From Symbiodinium natans (Eukaryota; Sar; Dinophyceae; Suessiales; Symbiodiniaceae), in the NCBI GenBank assembly GCA_905221605.1, contig CAJNDS010002180.1, forward strand, positions 454,501 through 518,500: a DNA stretch of 64,000 bases, written 5' to 3'. The notes under the pieces are model-generated. The model worked only from the letters and a program-made list of their open reading frames with translations. It did not search any database and was not told the DNA's origin. Positions 52,349 through 61,256 of this stretch are shown piece by piece; within the stretch, counting starts at the first letter, position 1, and each line of letters begins with the position of its first letter. A program made the position numbers and the translations under genes.

Positions 52349-52462
52349 AGGTTTAGGGCTTAGGGTTTGGGGTTGGGGGGTTTAGGGTTTGGGGGGTTTA
52401 GGGTTTAAGTGGGGAGGGTCTAGGGCTTGGCACTTGAGGTTCAGCGAGATTTCGCGTTCCAG

Positions 52463-52497
52463 GAAGTGTGCGCCCACTGCCCTCCAAGGGCTTTCGG
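52463..52497 (+). CDS. Exon candidate, CxxC
   Basis: Between GCGTTCCAG and GTTGAGG: EVCAHCPPRAF. The C-x-x-C could bind zinc. Confidence 0.5.
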
Positions 52498-52650
52498 GTT
52501 GAGGATCAAAAGGCTTCAAATGGTTGTTCCTGAATCGAATCCAAACACCCTATCCCAAAATAATGGGCCTTGGGTTTAGGGCCTAGCGTAGTATGGAGTT
52601 ATGTATGCCCAAAGGGCAGGAGTTTTCGGTTTCAGGGTTCAGCGTGTCAG

Positions 52651-52700
52651 GAAGTGAGCCGGCACATCTGTAAGGACGTGCACGTTGGAACCTTTGCCCC
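52651..52700 (+). CDS. Exon candidate or fragment
   Basis: After GTGTCAG reads EVSRHICKDVHVGTFAP to TGA; a GTAAGG after ACATCT would make a 19-base exon. Confidence 0.35.
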
Positions 52701-53007
52701 GTGAAGCCCCCCGCAAACCGCCCAAAGACCCTTAACTTTGGCGGCCTCAAGACCTACACCGTGAGCCGTGAGACCTCATGAACACCTTGAAAACCTGATC
52801 CCTGTAAGCCCTGACTAAGACAGTAGGCCCCCATTTTCATTTTTAGGGTTTCGGTTCCCTTATAAGCCACTTTAAACACCGAAAGGGCGCCCTTTTCCTA
52901 GGTTACTCGGGTCTAGTCAGTCTAGTAATCCTCAAACCCTAAACCTCCGAAACCCGAAGCCCTTCAGCCCTAAACCCCCAAACCCTGATGATGCCGACTG
53001 CGCAAAG

Positions 53008-53064
53008 GAAGACGAGTTCGGTGTGCAGAAGCTGGGCACACATGCCGTGCTGTCGGCCAACGAT
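53008..53064 (+). CDS. Exon candidate
   Basis: Exactly 19 codons between GCGCAAAG and GTCGCG: EDEFGVQKLGTHAVLSAND. The frame is open 25 bases before and 95 after (VAMLLKAAALRLRAGFGLKE), so the exon could be longer on either side. Confidence 0.6.
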
Positions 53065-53223
53065 GTCGCGATGCTTCTGAAGGCTGCGGCTTTAAGGCTT
53101 AGAGCAGGGTTTGGCCTTAAGGAGGTTTTGAGTTCAGGTTGGGGCAACTACCCGAAACCCTAAACTCATTTTTCCTAACTCATTTGTTTTGGTTTAGGGT
53201 TTAGGGGCCTCATTTGATGAAAG

Positions 53224-53418
53224 GGCTCCCTGATTCGAGGTCTCCTTCCTGCGGAAGCCCCGAGGCCTCAACCTCGAACCTTCCCCAAAACTCAAAGCAC
53301 CAGGGCCGCCAGGGCCCATGGTAGGCCTTTATTCCCTCTTCAGGGTCTAGGCTCCCTCATAAAGCGAAAACAAAGGGGCAACAGGAAAACAGCTCAGATT
53401 CTTTGGAGAGTGTTGAGT
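53224..53418 (+). CDS. Coding-like island, two frames open
   Basis: After GATGAAAG one frame reads GSLIRGLLPAEAPRPQPRTF and stays open over 60 codons; another reads GLPDSRSPSCGSPEASTSNL to TAG. The longer one runs into a family B remnant. Confidence 0.35.
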
Positions 53419-53609
53419 TGAGGGTTTCGGGCTTGCGGGCTGCCAGCGCATGCGTAAAACAATCGCGAGCACCGTTTGGACGGACGTATCAAGGCGTTCA
53501 ATGAACAGCTGTGTACCCTCCCTATTGCCCCAATCTAAACCCTAAGCACCCTAAACCCCATAAACCCTAGAAAACCTACAAACCTGTAAACCCTATAAAC
53601 CCTACAAAC

Positions 53610-53680
53610 CCCATAAACTTTAAGAACCCTAAGAACCCTAAGAACCCTAAGGAACCCTAAGGAACCCTAAAGAACCCTAA
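53610..53680. repeat. 9-bp variant array (CCCTAAGAA)n
   Basis: Six to seven nonamers related to the heptamer. Confidence 0.85.
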
Positions 53681-53718
53681 ACCCCACATGAACCTCCTAA
53701 ACCCTGTGAGCCCAGAAG

Positions 53719-53757
53719 CAGGCCCTGAGCCGCTTCCACTACACGAAGCACCCGGAA
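53719..53757 (+). CDS. Exon candidate
   Basis: Between GCCCAGAAG and GTTCTGG: QALSRFHYTKHPE. C-rich array before, G-rich tract after. Confidence 0.55.
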
Positions 53758-53789
53758 GTTCTGGACTCTTGTTCCTGAAAGGGGGGTTA

Positions 53790-54160
53790 GGGTTTAGGGT
53801 GTCCGGTTTAGGTGTTCAGGGTGGAGGGGCCTAGGGGTGTATAGGGTTGAGGGTTTTAGGGTTTAGGGCTCAGGGGTTGGGGCTTCAGGGTTTGTAGGGT
53901 TTTGGGGTTTGGGCTTTTAGGGGGTAAGGGTTCAGGCGCTGGAGGAAAGTTATAGGACTTTGGGTTTGGAGGGGTTCAGAGAATTAGGGTTTAGGGACTA
54001 GAGCTGAGAGTAGCTTTCTTAGGGGTATGGCTTCAGGGGTGTAGGGGTTAGTGGCGTCTTGAGGGTTTTGAGGGGCCATTGTGTTTAATTAGGGCTTAGG
54101 GGTTTGAGGGGATGGGCTGGTTTAGGTCTTTTTGGTGATAGTGGCTTGAGGTTCAGGGTA
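53790..54160. repeat. G-rich degenerate heptamers, no gene seen
   Basis: TTTAGGG-like sequence with many insertions. Confidence 0.7.
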
Positions 54161-54167
54161 CGTGTAT

Positions 54168-54541
54168 AAGGGTTCCGTCCTAAACCCTCTACCCCGGGCG
54201 GTGCTCTGGTGGTTCGCCAGTCGTTACCCGTTCCAAGCTTCGACAGCTGTGAACTTGTTCCTACGAACTACACCTCCGTCCTGTCCATGTACACAGGCCT
54301 TGCGTACGACGAAGTTGGCGATCTCGTCTTGTACGGTGTACCGTGCCAGGAACGCTTCTTGCAGGGGATGATCGGACCTGACCACTTTTTTCGGGAAACT
54401 ATGACCGCTCCGCGATGCCCTTTGCCCAGTTCGGACGGAAGTCTGCAGGTTGCCCGCGGCTCCCGTCTTCTTCTTATCGGGTACGATAGCTATACATGCA
54501 AGTGTCGAAATCTCTTACAGTATCCCCTTTGTGGTTCTTAG
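54168..54541 (+). CDS. Uncharacterised open frame of about 120 codons
   Basis: Open from a TAA at about 54166 to TAG at 54539, one of the longest non-repetitive frames. No ATG near the start (first in-frame ATG about 54286), so it is an exon or begins further on. Contains SFDSCELVPTNYTSVLSMYT, DEVGDLVLYGVPCQERFLQG and a C-terminal TCKCRNLLQYPLCGS with four cysteines. No heptamers inside. No family recognised. Confidence 0.5.
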
Positions 54542-54807
54542 ATAAGTATGGGAACAAGAACCCCCCGAGCCCCTATTCTAATCACTACGGCCCGTAAAGT
54601 ACATTCGTGCCTCGACTCGGGACTCCACCGATGCAAAAGGCATAATCCTTGGACCCCTCGGCATGGAACGGGTTTAGGGTTTCGGGTTCAGGGTTATCCT
54701 CTGGCTTTCAGCTTCGAAGCTGAGTAGAGAACCTTTTCAACCTTTTCGGGGTATATACACAGTCCGACCAGAACTGAAAGGTTATGACCTTTTGGGGGGT
54801 CAGGGTA

Positions 54808-55275
54808 CAGAAGAAATTAAAGAATGGAAGAAAAGGCACTATCAAGAAATGAAAGAAGACATTTTAGCACAGCAGAAAGAAGATTATGAAAATCATTAAG
54901 AAGAAGAAATTGAATATATCGTGAGAGCCACAAAGAAAAGATACAAGCACAAGCGAATCAAGTTATAAACTCCGTATGCGGTAGTAGACACACACAACAA
55001 AAACAGAAACACACACACACCTTAACTCACAAATAAACATCAGGCATACCTAAACCAACAAGAAGAAAGTTATACTATCATTCATTTATCAAAAATACTA
55101 ATAATAATCATTGTTATAATTATGATTATAATAATTAGCATTATTATGATTAGTATGCAATTAGAATTAACTAATGCAAATACACCAACACCCGATAATG
55201 TCGTAATGGTGGAACTGATCTATCACAAGTATATGCCACAAAGGATGAAATGGGAAACAACTAGGTCAGGGTCTT
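54808..55275 (+). other. AT-rich island with coding-like frame broken only by TAA
   Basis: One plus frame has 155 codons with three stops, all TAA, before a final TGA. First part: EEIKEWKKRHYQEMKEDILA, AQQKEDYENH, TAA, EEEIEYIVRATKKRYKHKRI. Charged and coiled-coil-like. Later part is ATT/ATA-rich and reads as isoleucine runs. Base composition differs sharply from everything around. Confidence 0.4.
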
Positions 55276-55399
55276 GAGCTGCTGTGTGTGGGTTTCGGGG
55301 CTTAGAGGGTGTTGGAGGGATGGGGTGCTGGTTTAGGTCTTATTAGTGATACGGGAATCAGGGGAATGCGTGTAGGGCTGGTGTTCCCCAAGCCCTAAA

Positions 55400-55910
55400 C
55401 CCGAAATCCTCAGAATACACACAAACCCCCGAACCACAAAACCTCAAAACCCTAACACCCCAAACAGTCAAACCCTGCCCTTAGCCCCAAAACCCTGCAA
55501 CGCTCAAAACCCTCAAGCCCTAAACCCAAAAACCCTCAAACCCTCAAACCCTCAAACCCTCAAACCCTCAAACCCTTGACCCTCAAAGCCCTAAAACCCT
55601 AACATCGTCAAACCTAAAACGCTCAATACTCTCAAGCCCTAAAACCTAAACCCTAAAACCTCAATGCCCTGACACCCTCAAACCCTAAAACGCTCAAACC
55701 GTAGACCCCAAAACCCTCAAAACCCTCAAGCCCTCAAACCTCAAAACCCTAAAAAGCCCTTAAAGACCCTAAAAAACCCTAAAACCTAAAAACCAGATCA
55801 TAAAAACCCTAAAGACAAGATCAAACAAAAACCCTTAACAAAAACCCTAACCAACCCTAAAAATGCCCTTACAAAGCCCTAAAACCCCAAAACTCCAAAA
55901 CCCTTCGAAC
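55400..55910. repeat. 500 bp of degenerate C-rich heptamers
   Basis: CCCTCAAA, CCCTAAAA and CCCTAAA mixtures. Confidence 0.95.
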
Positions 55911-55929
55911 CCTTGGAGTGGCAGCCCAG

Positions 55930-55975
55930 GACTTCCTCTTGCAGCGTGCAGCTGCGACCCTGGAGGAGTTTTGGG
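55930..55975 (+). CDS. Exon candidate
   Basis: Between GCAGCCCAG and GTTTGAGG: DFLLQRAAATLEEFW plus one base. C-rich tract upstream, G-rich downstream. Confidence 0.6.
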
Positions 55976-56465
55976 GTTTGAGGGTCTAGGGCTCAGGGTT
56001 CAGGGTTTCAGGGTTTAGGGTTTAGGGTGTAGGGATGTGCGGTGAGATGGGTCTCCCGAAGACCCTGAACCCCTGAAGTCTTAAGTTAGGGTTCAGGGAC
56101 GTTTAGGGAGTTCATTGTTTCAGGAGTTTAGCTTCGGAGTCTTAAGTCAGGGTTTAGGGAGTTGACTGTTTTAAGGTCTTAGCTTGTTTGGGTTGAGGGT
56201 TTTAGTTTGTTTTTGGGTTAGGGTTTAGGGTTTTCGGGTTTTGGGTTGCATATATTGATATACGCACACATTTTTTTGTGGAGGAGGGTTTCTATACTAA
56301 GGGTGATATCATTTTGGCTTGATTGGGGGGGGCGGGGTACCCTATTTTGGGAATACCCCTACGAGGGTCTGACACCTTGGGATACACTCTGGACTTTGAC
56401 TTGCAACCCTCCAAAAACGCTCACCTAACCCGTAAGCCCTAAACCCTAAACCCTAAACCCTACAG

Positions 56466-56720
56466 AAGAGGACGCTGTGGGAAGATGTTTCTTATGTTCG
56501 GGCGAGGACAATGTATTTGCTCACAGTATTCTCGTGTTCTCCTTCTCACGATTTGTTCTTGTTGTAACTTGTCCCCTCCTCTCAAACCCCAAACCCCAAA
56601 CCCCGAACCCCAAACCCTAAACCCCAAACCCTAAACCCTAAACCCTAAACCCTAAACCCTAAACCCTCCAGGAGGCCACAACCTCGGACGTGGCCCAGCT
56701 CCTCGGTGCAGCCGCGTGCC
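56466..56720 (+). CDS. Two phase-compatible exon candidates
   Basis: 56466-56525: exactly 20 codons, KRTLWEDVSYVRARTMYLLT, between CCCTACAG and GTATTC. 56672-56720: after CCCTCCAG, EATTSDVAQLLGAAAC plus one base to GTGGAC. Both start in phase 0 and the first ends in phase 0. A CCCTAAA array separates them. Confidence 0.6.
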
Positions 56721-56956
56721 GTGGACCCAGGACGAGAGGACCCAACCTGTAGAGTTCCACGGGGTCTTAGTATGGGTTTTCGGTTTAGGGTTTAGGGTTT
56801 AGGGTTTAGGGTTTAGGGTAAGGGTTTGGGGCTTAGGGTTTAGGGTTTAAGGTCGAGGGATCTAGGGTTTAGGGCCAAGGGTTGCTTTTTTTGCCGTGCC
56901 ACACTGTGTTGCGTTTTTGGGACATCTTCCCTGTCATAACTCTTTAGAGCAATCAA

Positions 56957-57123
56957 TGAGTACACCAGATACAACATCATATAGGATCGCTTTCATGATT
57001 GAGGGCATTTTGTATGCAGTGGCTAGTTTGATTTGGGTTGGTCAGTGGGGTTTGCTCGAAGAGATGAGAGACGCCGCGTCTCCGCCATGTCCTCTTTTGC
57101 ATTTGCCGTTCTGCAACCCTTGA
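56957..57123 (+). CDS. Coding-like island with membrane segment
   Basis: ATG to TGA, 55 codons: MSTPDTTSYRIAFMIEGILY, then AVASLIWVGQWGLLEEMRDA. One likely membrane helix. Codon choice is less GC-rich than nearby islands. Confidence 0.4.
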
Positions 57124-57189
57124 ATTATCCTTACGAAAAGCACGAAAAGCTGCATACATACCCTGTATTTTATATACCCTAAACCGTAC

Positions 57190-57400
57190 ATGCGCCGTAC
57201 AGGATGCCATGATTGGCTGAGATGCGGGAAATGGGCTCTAGGGAATGCCAATGGCAAAAGGAGCATGTGGAGGGGGAGCATACAGGGGCTGCGAGAGGCA
57301 TCAGTGAATATTGTACTTGTCCTTAGCAAAAGGTTTAAGAATCAATTACAAAACGAGCCTCCGTATATATCCTTATTAGTTAAGGGTTTATTGTGTGTAC
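57190..57400 (+). CDS. Coding-like island
   Basis: Open frame reading RTGCHDWLRCGKWALGNANG and IQGLREASVNIVLVLSKRFK before running into an AT microsatellite. An AG (CCGTACAG at about 57201) may be the true left edge. Confidence 0.4.
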
Positions 57401-57499
57401 AATCATATATATATATATACATATATGTCTCTCTCTTTCTCGATATATATATATATATATATATACATGTGCGACCTAGTTCCCCAAATTGCGGCCGAG

Positions 57500-57643
57500 A
57501 AAGAGCAGGCTAACCAACAGCAAGTCCCGAACTGTTCAAGGTCAATGGCTGCCATTGTCTCCAGCCTTGTTCTAAGGGTTACCAGGACCACGAGCATCCT
57601 AAACACTACCTGTGACCCTAGGTTACAACCCCATCAAGACAAG
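57500..57643 (+). CDS. Exon candidate, exactly 48 codons
   Basis: Between GCGGCCGAG and GTATAAC. Reads KEQANQQQVPNCSRSMAAIV, then SSLVLRVTRTTSILNTTCDP and RLQPHQDK. Begins four bases after a family I remnant (CCCCAAATTGCGG), so that element forms the intron end. Confidence 0.6.
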
Positions 57644-57771
57644 GTATAACCCCCAAAACAGTCGGTAAAATGAGCCCCCGGTAAGCCCCAAACCCTAAAC
57701 CCTTTTACTTCCCTTTTGATAAAGGTCAGCTTCCTTTGCAGTCCCGATAATGAACGCCACGCCTCACCGAG

Positions 57772-57847
57772 TCGCCTGGGCCTCGGTGAGCAGCTTGCCA
57801 GCGAGGCTCTGCTGGAGCAGCCACGCGCCGCAGCGTTGGCACACCTT
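57772..57847 (+). CDS. Exon candidate
   Basis: Between CCTCACCGAG and GTAAAC: one base then RLGLGEQLASEALLEQPRAA and ALAHL. Helical, high third-position GC. Another frame from an ATG at about 57750 (MNATPHRVAWASVSSLPARL) is also open. Confidence 0.6.
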
Positions 57848-58090
57848 GTAAACCCGTGAGGTTCTGGAGGTTTAGCGTTTAGGGTTTGGGGTTTGGGGTT
57901 TGGGTTTTGGGGTTTGGGGTTTGGGGTTTGGGGTTGAACCCTTTAAAGCATATATTAACCCTGAACGACCCTAGCCTCCATGATCCTAAAGTCCCTAAAG
58001 CCTTGCCAAAGCCCAGGGCTTTAGGGTTTCGGGTCTAGTAGAACGGCAGAATGTCCCCGAAACAAATCCTAAACCCTAAACCCTACGAAG

Positions 58091-58194
58091 GCTCTTCGGC
58101 CGCGCCCGCCTCGGCCTCTTCGACAAGTTCACTCCGGCGGCTGACGCCACGAACCTGTGTGCGGCCGCCGCGCTGCTGCCGAAGACGGAACAAG
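58091..58194 (+). CDS. Exon candidate, strongest third-position bias
   Basis: Between CCTACGAAG and GTCCCG: one base, 34 codons, one base. LFGRARLGLFDKFTPAADAT, then NLCAAAALLPKTEQ. Thirty of 34 third bases are G or C. Product not recognised. Confidence 0.75.
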
Positions 58195-58300
58195 GTCCCG
58201 GGACTTTTAAGGTTTAAAGGGTTTAAAGGGTTTAGGGTTTAGGGTTTATTGTTTAGGGTTTAGGGTTTAGGGTTAAAGGCGTTTTAAGGTTTAGGGTTTA

Positions 58301-58531
58301 TTGTATGGGCTCTTGCCCTTTGGGGTCGAGGTTGAGAGTCAAAGGGGTAGTTTGCGGGTAAGGGGAAGGCTGGGGTGGGAATGGCTCGACAACAGAAGCC
58401 ACACAAAACACTCCTTGGGTCCCGGAATGAAGATGAAGCGGGTACCATGCGCAACGTGGGGTTCAAGTCCCCGCCTTCAGGTTGACAGTGGTGTGTTGAC
58501 GCGAAATCTTCTGGGCAGAATTGCGGGCTGA
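58301..58531 (+). CDS. Coding-like island, weak
   Basis: The last part, after CGCCTTCAG, reads VDSGVLTRNLLGRIAG to TGA; upstream LDNRSHTKHSLGPGMKMKRV is open in the same frame. A minus-strand frame of 87 codons competes. Confidence 0.35.
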   Translation: MYGLLPFGVEVESQRGSLRVRGRLGWEWLDNRSHTKHSLGPGMKMKRVPCATWGSSPRLQVDSGVLTRNLLGRIAG

Positions 58532-58739
58532 CAATGGCTGACACCAACCAGCCTGTGTCCTTTTGATGCTGCCTTCCGTAGTATGTTCAGCCAAGTTGCA
58601 TCATGAGCTTCAGCCGATCAAAGCCTTCACGATAGCTTTGGACCTGAGCAGCACAGGATGTCATCGGCTTCCTGCTCTCTAAGGAGTGGATACAGACTTG
58701 ACCAGGCAGCATCAAGCAAGACCTAAACGTCTTGCCAAG

Positions 58740-58855
58740 GCCCATGGCACCCTTTTCTGTGGAAACAAAAGCTCGGGAGCTGAAGTTGCCCATGAGGATG
58801 TATGCTGCTGGCCTTGGGGCACTGGTGACACTGCTGCTTTGGTGGCCCACTGTCG
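58740..58855 (+). CDS. Exon candidate with membrane helix
   Basis: Between TTGCCAAG and GTGAGG: one base, 38 codons, one base. PMAPFSVETKARELKLPMRM, then YAAGLGALVTLLLWWPTV, a likely membrane helix. About 110 bases upstream, DVIGFLLSKEWIQT is open and may be a further exon. A 102-codon minus-strand frame overlaps. Confidence 0.65.
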
Positions 58856-59047
58856 GTGAGGTCCCCTCCTTCCTGTTTTTGTTGTCCTTGCGCAAGCCCC
58901 AGAGACTCCAAAACCCCCTTAAGTAAGGAATATCCCTTAAATTATACTAGGAACCCTGATATGATTTAAGGTATATTCCTTAACCCTACACCCTAAACCC
59001 CAAACCCCAAACCCCAAACCCTAAACCCTAAACCCTAAGGTGCGCAG

Positions 59048-59123
59048 CTTCTGGCGGAGATAGCCGGGCACCTGCGGAAGGCGGAGAAGGCAGCGGGGCT
59101 GGCGCCAAGATGCTTGGAGCCTG
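59048..59123 (+). CDS. Exon candidate ending at GTTTAGGG
   Basis: Between TGCGCAG and GTTTAGGG: 25 codons plus one base. LLAEIAGHLRKAEKAAGLAP, then RCLEP. Helical. Phase allows joining to 59275-59293 (LAEET), 59983 and then 60183. Confidence 0.7.
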
Positions 59124-59274
59124 GTTTAGGGTGTAGCGTTTAGGGTTTAGGGTTTAGGCTTCAGGGTTTAGGGCTGAATTAAGGCGTTGTGAATTTCGGG
59201 TTCCTGTCTGTCTGTAGGGGCTGTATGGCAGCTTGATTCTTAGCAAGCACTGAAACCCTAAACCCCTAACGCAG

Positions 59275-59293
59275 CACTGGCTGAGGAGACTTG
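59275..59293 (+). CDS. Microexon candidate
   Basis: Between TAACGCAG and GTCCGAC: two bases, LAEET, two bases. Phase-compatible with exons on both sides, but very short. Confidence 0.35.
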
Positions 59294-59982
59294 GTCCGAC
59301 GGCTGCAGAGCCTGACAGCTTTCGATAGGACTGGGCAGTTTTGCCCCTGTGAAAGCTCATAAATCAGGCTGCAGTTTAGGGTTTAGGGTTTAGGGTTCAG
59401 GGTTAGGGATTAGGGTTAGGGATTAGGAGTTTTGCAAGGGCTTGGCTTCTCAATCCATCCTTCGGACCTCGAGAATGTTACTTAGGTGTGGTACCCTAAG
59501 CTTGCTATGCCGGCTTTGCCCAAACCCTCTACGCCACACCCCAAACCGGTGTAGACCCATTTTGCACTACTCTTCGGCGCCCCTTGTCTTCAAGAACATG
59601 CTGCGGTAGAGTAACCCGAAACCCTAAACCCTAAACCCTAAACCCTACTAAACCCCTAAACCCCTAAACCCGATCGGATCGCCAGGCCTTGAAGCTGTCA
59701 AGGCACGTATGGCTCGTTCAGTACCCTGGTGGCCCTGCTTAAGATCTAAACCCGAGCCCCTAAACAGCTTAATCTAACAAACGCAGGAAAGAAATAAATG
59801 ATAAGATTGTTTAGCGATATAGTACATCATACTATAGTATATAGTATAGTATAGTAATGCATGATAGTCAGACAATAGTACTGTAGTGTTGTTTTTTTTC
59901 TAGATGCTAGGTTCCCTTATAAGCCCTTTCTAAAGCCCTAAGCCCTATAAACTCTAAAGCCTTAGCGCAGCTGAGATGACAG

Positions 59983-60016
59983 GAAAGCCGGAGACTCCAA
60001 CGATGAGTTCATGACG
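59983..60016 (+). CDS. Exon candidate
   Basis: Between GATGACAG and GTGCAG: one base, KAGDSNDEFMT. Open beyond (VQQRHG) if a later donor is used. Confidence 0.5.
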
Positions 60017-60182
60017 GTGCAGCAGAGGCACGGGGATAGGGCTTAGTAATAATTTCTGTAATAGTATCCCCTCTTAGTCCCTATCCCCCCACACCCTATT
60101 TTGGAGGGTTAGGGAGATTGGTACGCGATTTAGGAGGTTTGAGGGGAGGGGCTTATGGCGGCAAGTAGGGCTTAGGGAGTGT

Positions 60183-60410
60183 AGCGTTTCGGAAGCTTCT
60201 TCATTTTCGTGATGCTTTCTGTGTTCAGCAAAATGTGCCGAGGAACCTTTTTCCAGCCAATCTTGAAAACAACAAAAAGGTTACTCGTGATTGGGTCGTT
60301 TAACCCTTTTTGTAATGTGCAGCTACTGAGTATACCTGAGTTTTTGCTCTTCAGGCATTTTGAGGTCCATGGTTGCTCCGTAGGCGATGAGCTTCTGAAC
60401 CTCAATCCTA
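60183..60410 (+). CDS. Coding-like island, about 75 codons
   Basis: After GAGTGTAG the frame reads RFGSFFIFVMLSVFSKMCRG, PILKTTKRLLVIGSFNPF and EFLLFRHFEVHGCSVGDELL before a family C element. An ATG lies at 60212. Hydrophobic with basic patches; AT-richer codons than most islands. A minus-strand frame of 80 codons overlaps. Confidence 0.45.
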
Positions 60411-60415
60411 GCAAA

Positions 60416-60508
60416 TGGGGAGTTTACGATAATAAGGGACCCCCGCGAATATTGACACCCCAAAGTAGTAGGATCTTCTTATAATGAGCGCCTCAAGAAG
60501 GCATCCCC
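60416..60508. mobile_element. Family C element
   Basis: GGGGAGTTTACGATAATAAG at the left; CCCCCTAATATCGTAACCCC at the right. Confidence 0.6.
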
Positions 60509-60605
60509 CTAATATCGTAACCCCAAACCCTAATTACACCCCGCACCCTACACCCTACACCCTAAACCCTAAACCCTAAACCAGGCCCCCCAAATCAGCC
60601 CGAAG

Positions 60606-60740
60606 TGCTCAGCCGCCCGGGCGACAGGCTTGGCCGCGAAGGTCGCGAGGAGGTCTGCATTGCCGCGGCTGAGGCGCCCGGATCCAAATGCAGTTTGGCT
60701 GTCCTGGCCATCCCGTTACGATCGCACCCCGACACCCACC
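60606..60740 (+). CDS. Coding-like island
   Basis: After CCCGAAG, open for about 45 codons: LSRPGDRLGREGREEVCIAA, then AEAPGSKCSLAVLAIPLRSH, running into a CCCTATAAA array. Several GTs could end it. Confidence 0.5.
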
Positions 60741-60880
60741 CTAAACCCTATAAACCCTATAAACCCTATAAACCCTGCAAACCCTATAAACCCTATCCCT
60801 ATAAACCAAATAAACCCTATAAACCCTTATAACCCTGTAAACCCTTTAAACCCTATAAACCCTGCAAACCCTAAGCAGAA
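60740..60880. repeat. 9-bp variant array (CCCTATAAA)n
   Basis: About 14 nonamers; the proline-tyrosine-lysine and asparagine-proline-isoleucine frames through it are repeat readings. Confidence 0.9.
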
Positions 60881-61256
60881 TTCAAGCTGCCCCGACACCC
60901 CCCAACATCTTCCCTGAATGCAACCCACCAGAGTCACTAGAGATCCCACTACCCCCCCTCCCCGCCACCACCCACAAGAAGCACACGATGCCAAGTGCCC
61001 TAAACCCTAAACCCTAAACCCTAACCCCTAACCCCTAAACCCTAAACCCTAAACCCTAAACCCAAACCCTAAACCCTAAACCCTAATCGGTCTTCCGGGT
61101 TTCAAGAGCCCGAAGCCAATGACGATTCCAGAATCGGCCTCGAGCTGTAAGGGGATGAGGGGCTTCATGCGTTCCGGTTTGGGGTTTAGGGTTTGAGGTT
61201 TAGTTTAGGGGTTTAGGCGTTTAGGCTTCAGGGCTGGGCGTTGTTGAGTACCGCAG

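Noticed and set aside
58457-58475. tRNA-like T-arm (GGGGTTCAAGTCCCC)
   Set aside because: It matches a B-box hairpin, but no A box, anticodon arm or pairing acceptor stem is found at the right distance on either side.
58587-58895. 102-codon minus-strand frame
   Set aside because: Reads plausibly, but the plus strand has an AG-to-GT exon with a membrane helix and better third-position bias over the same bases. Not fully excluded.
60605-60917. Asn-Pro-Ile and Tyr-Lys-Pro repeat proteins
   Set aside because: Translations of the CCCTATAAA array; only the part before about 60740 is kept as coding-like.
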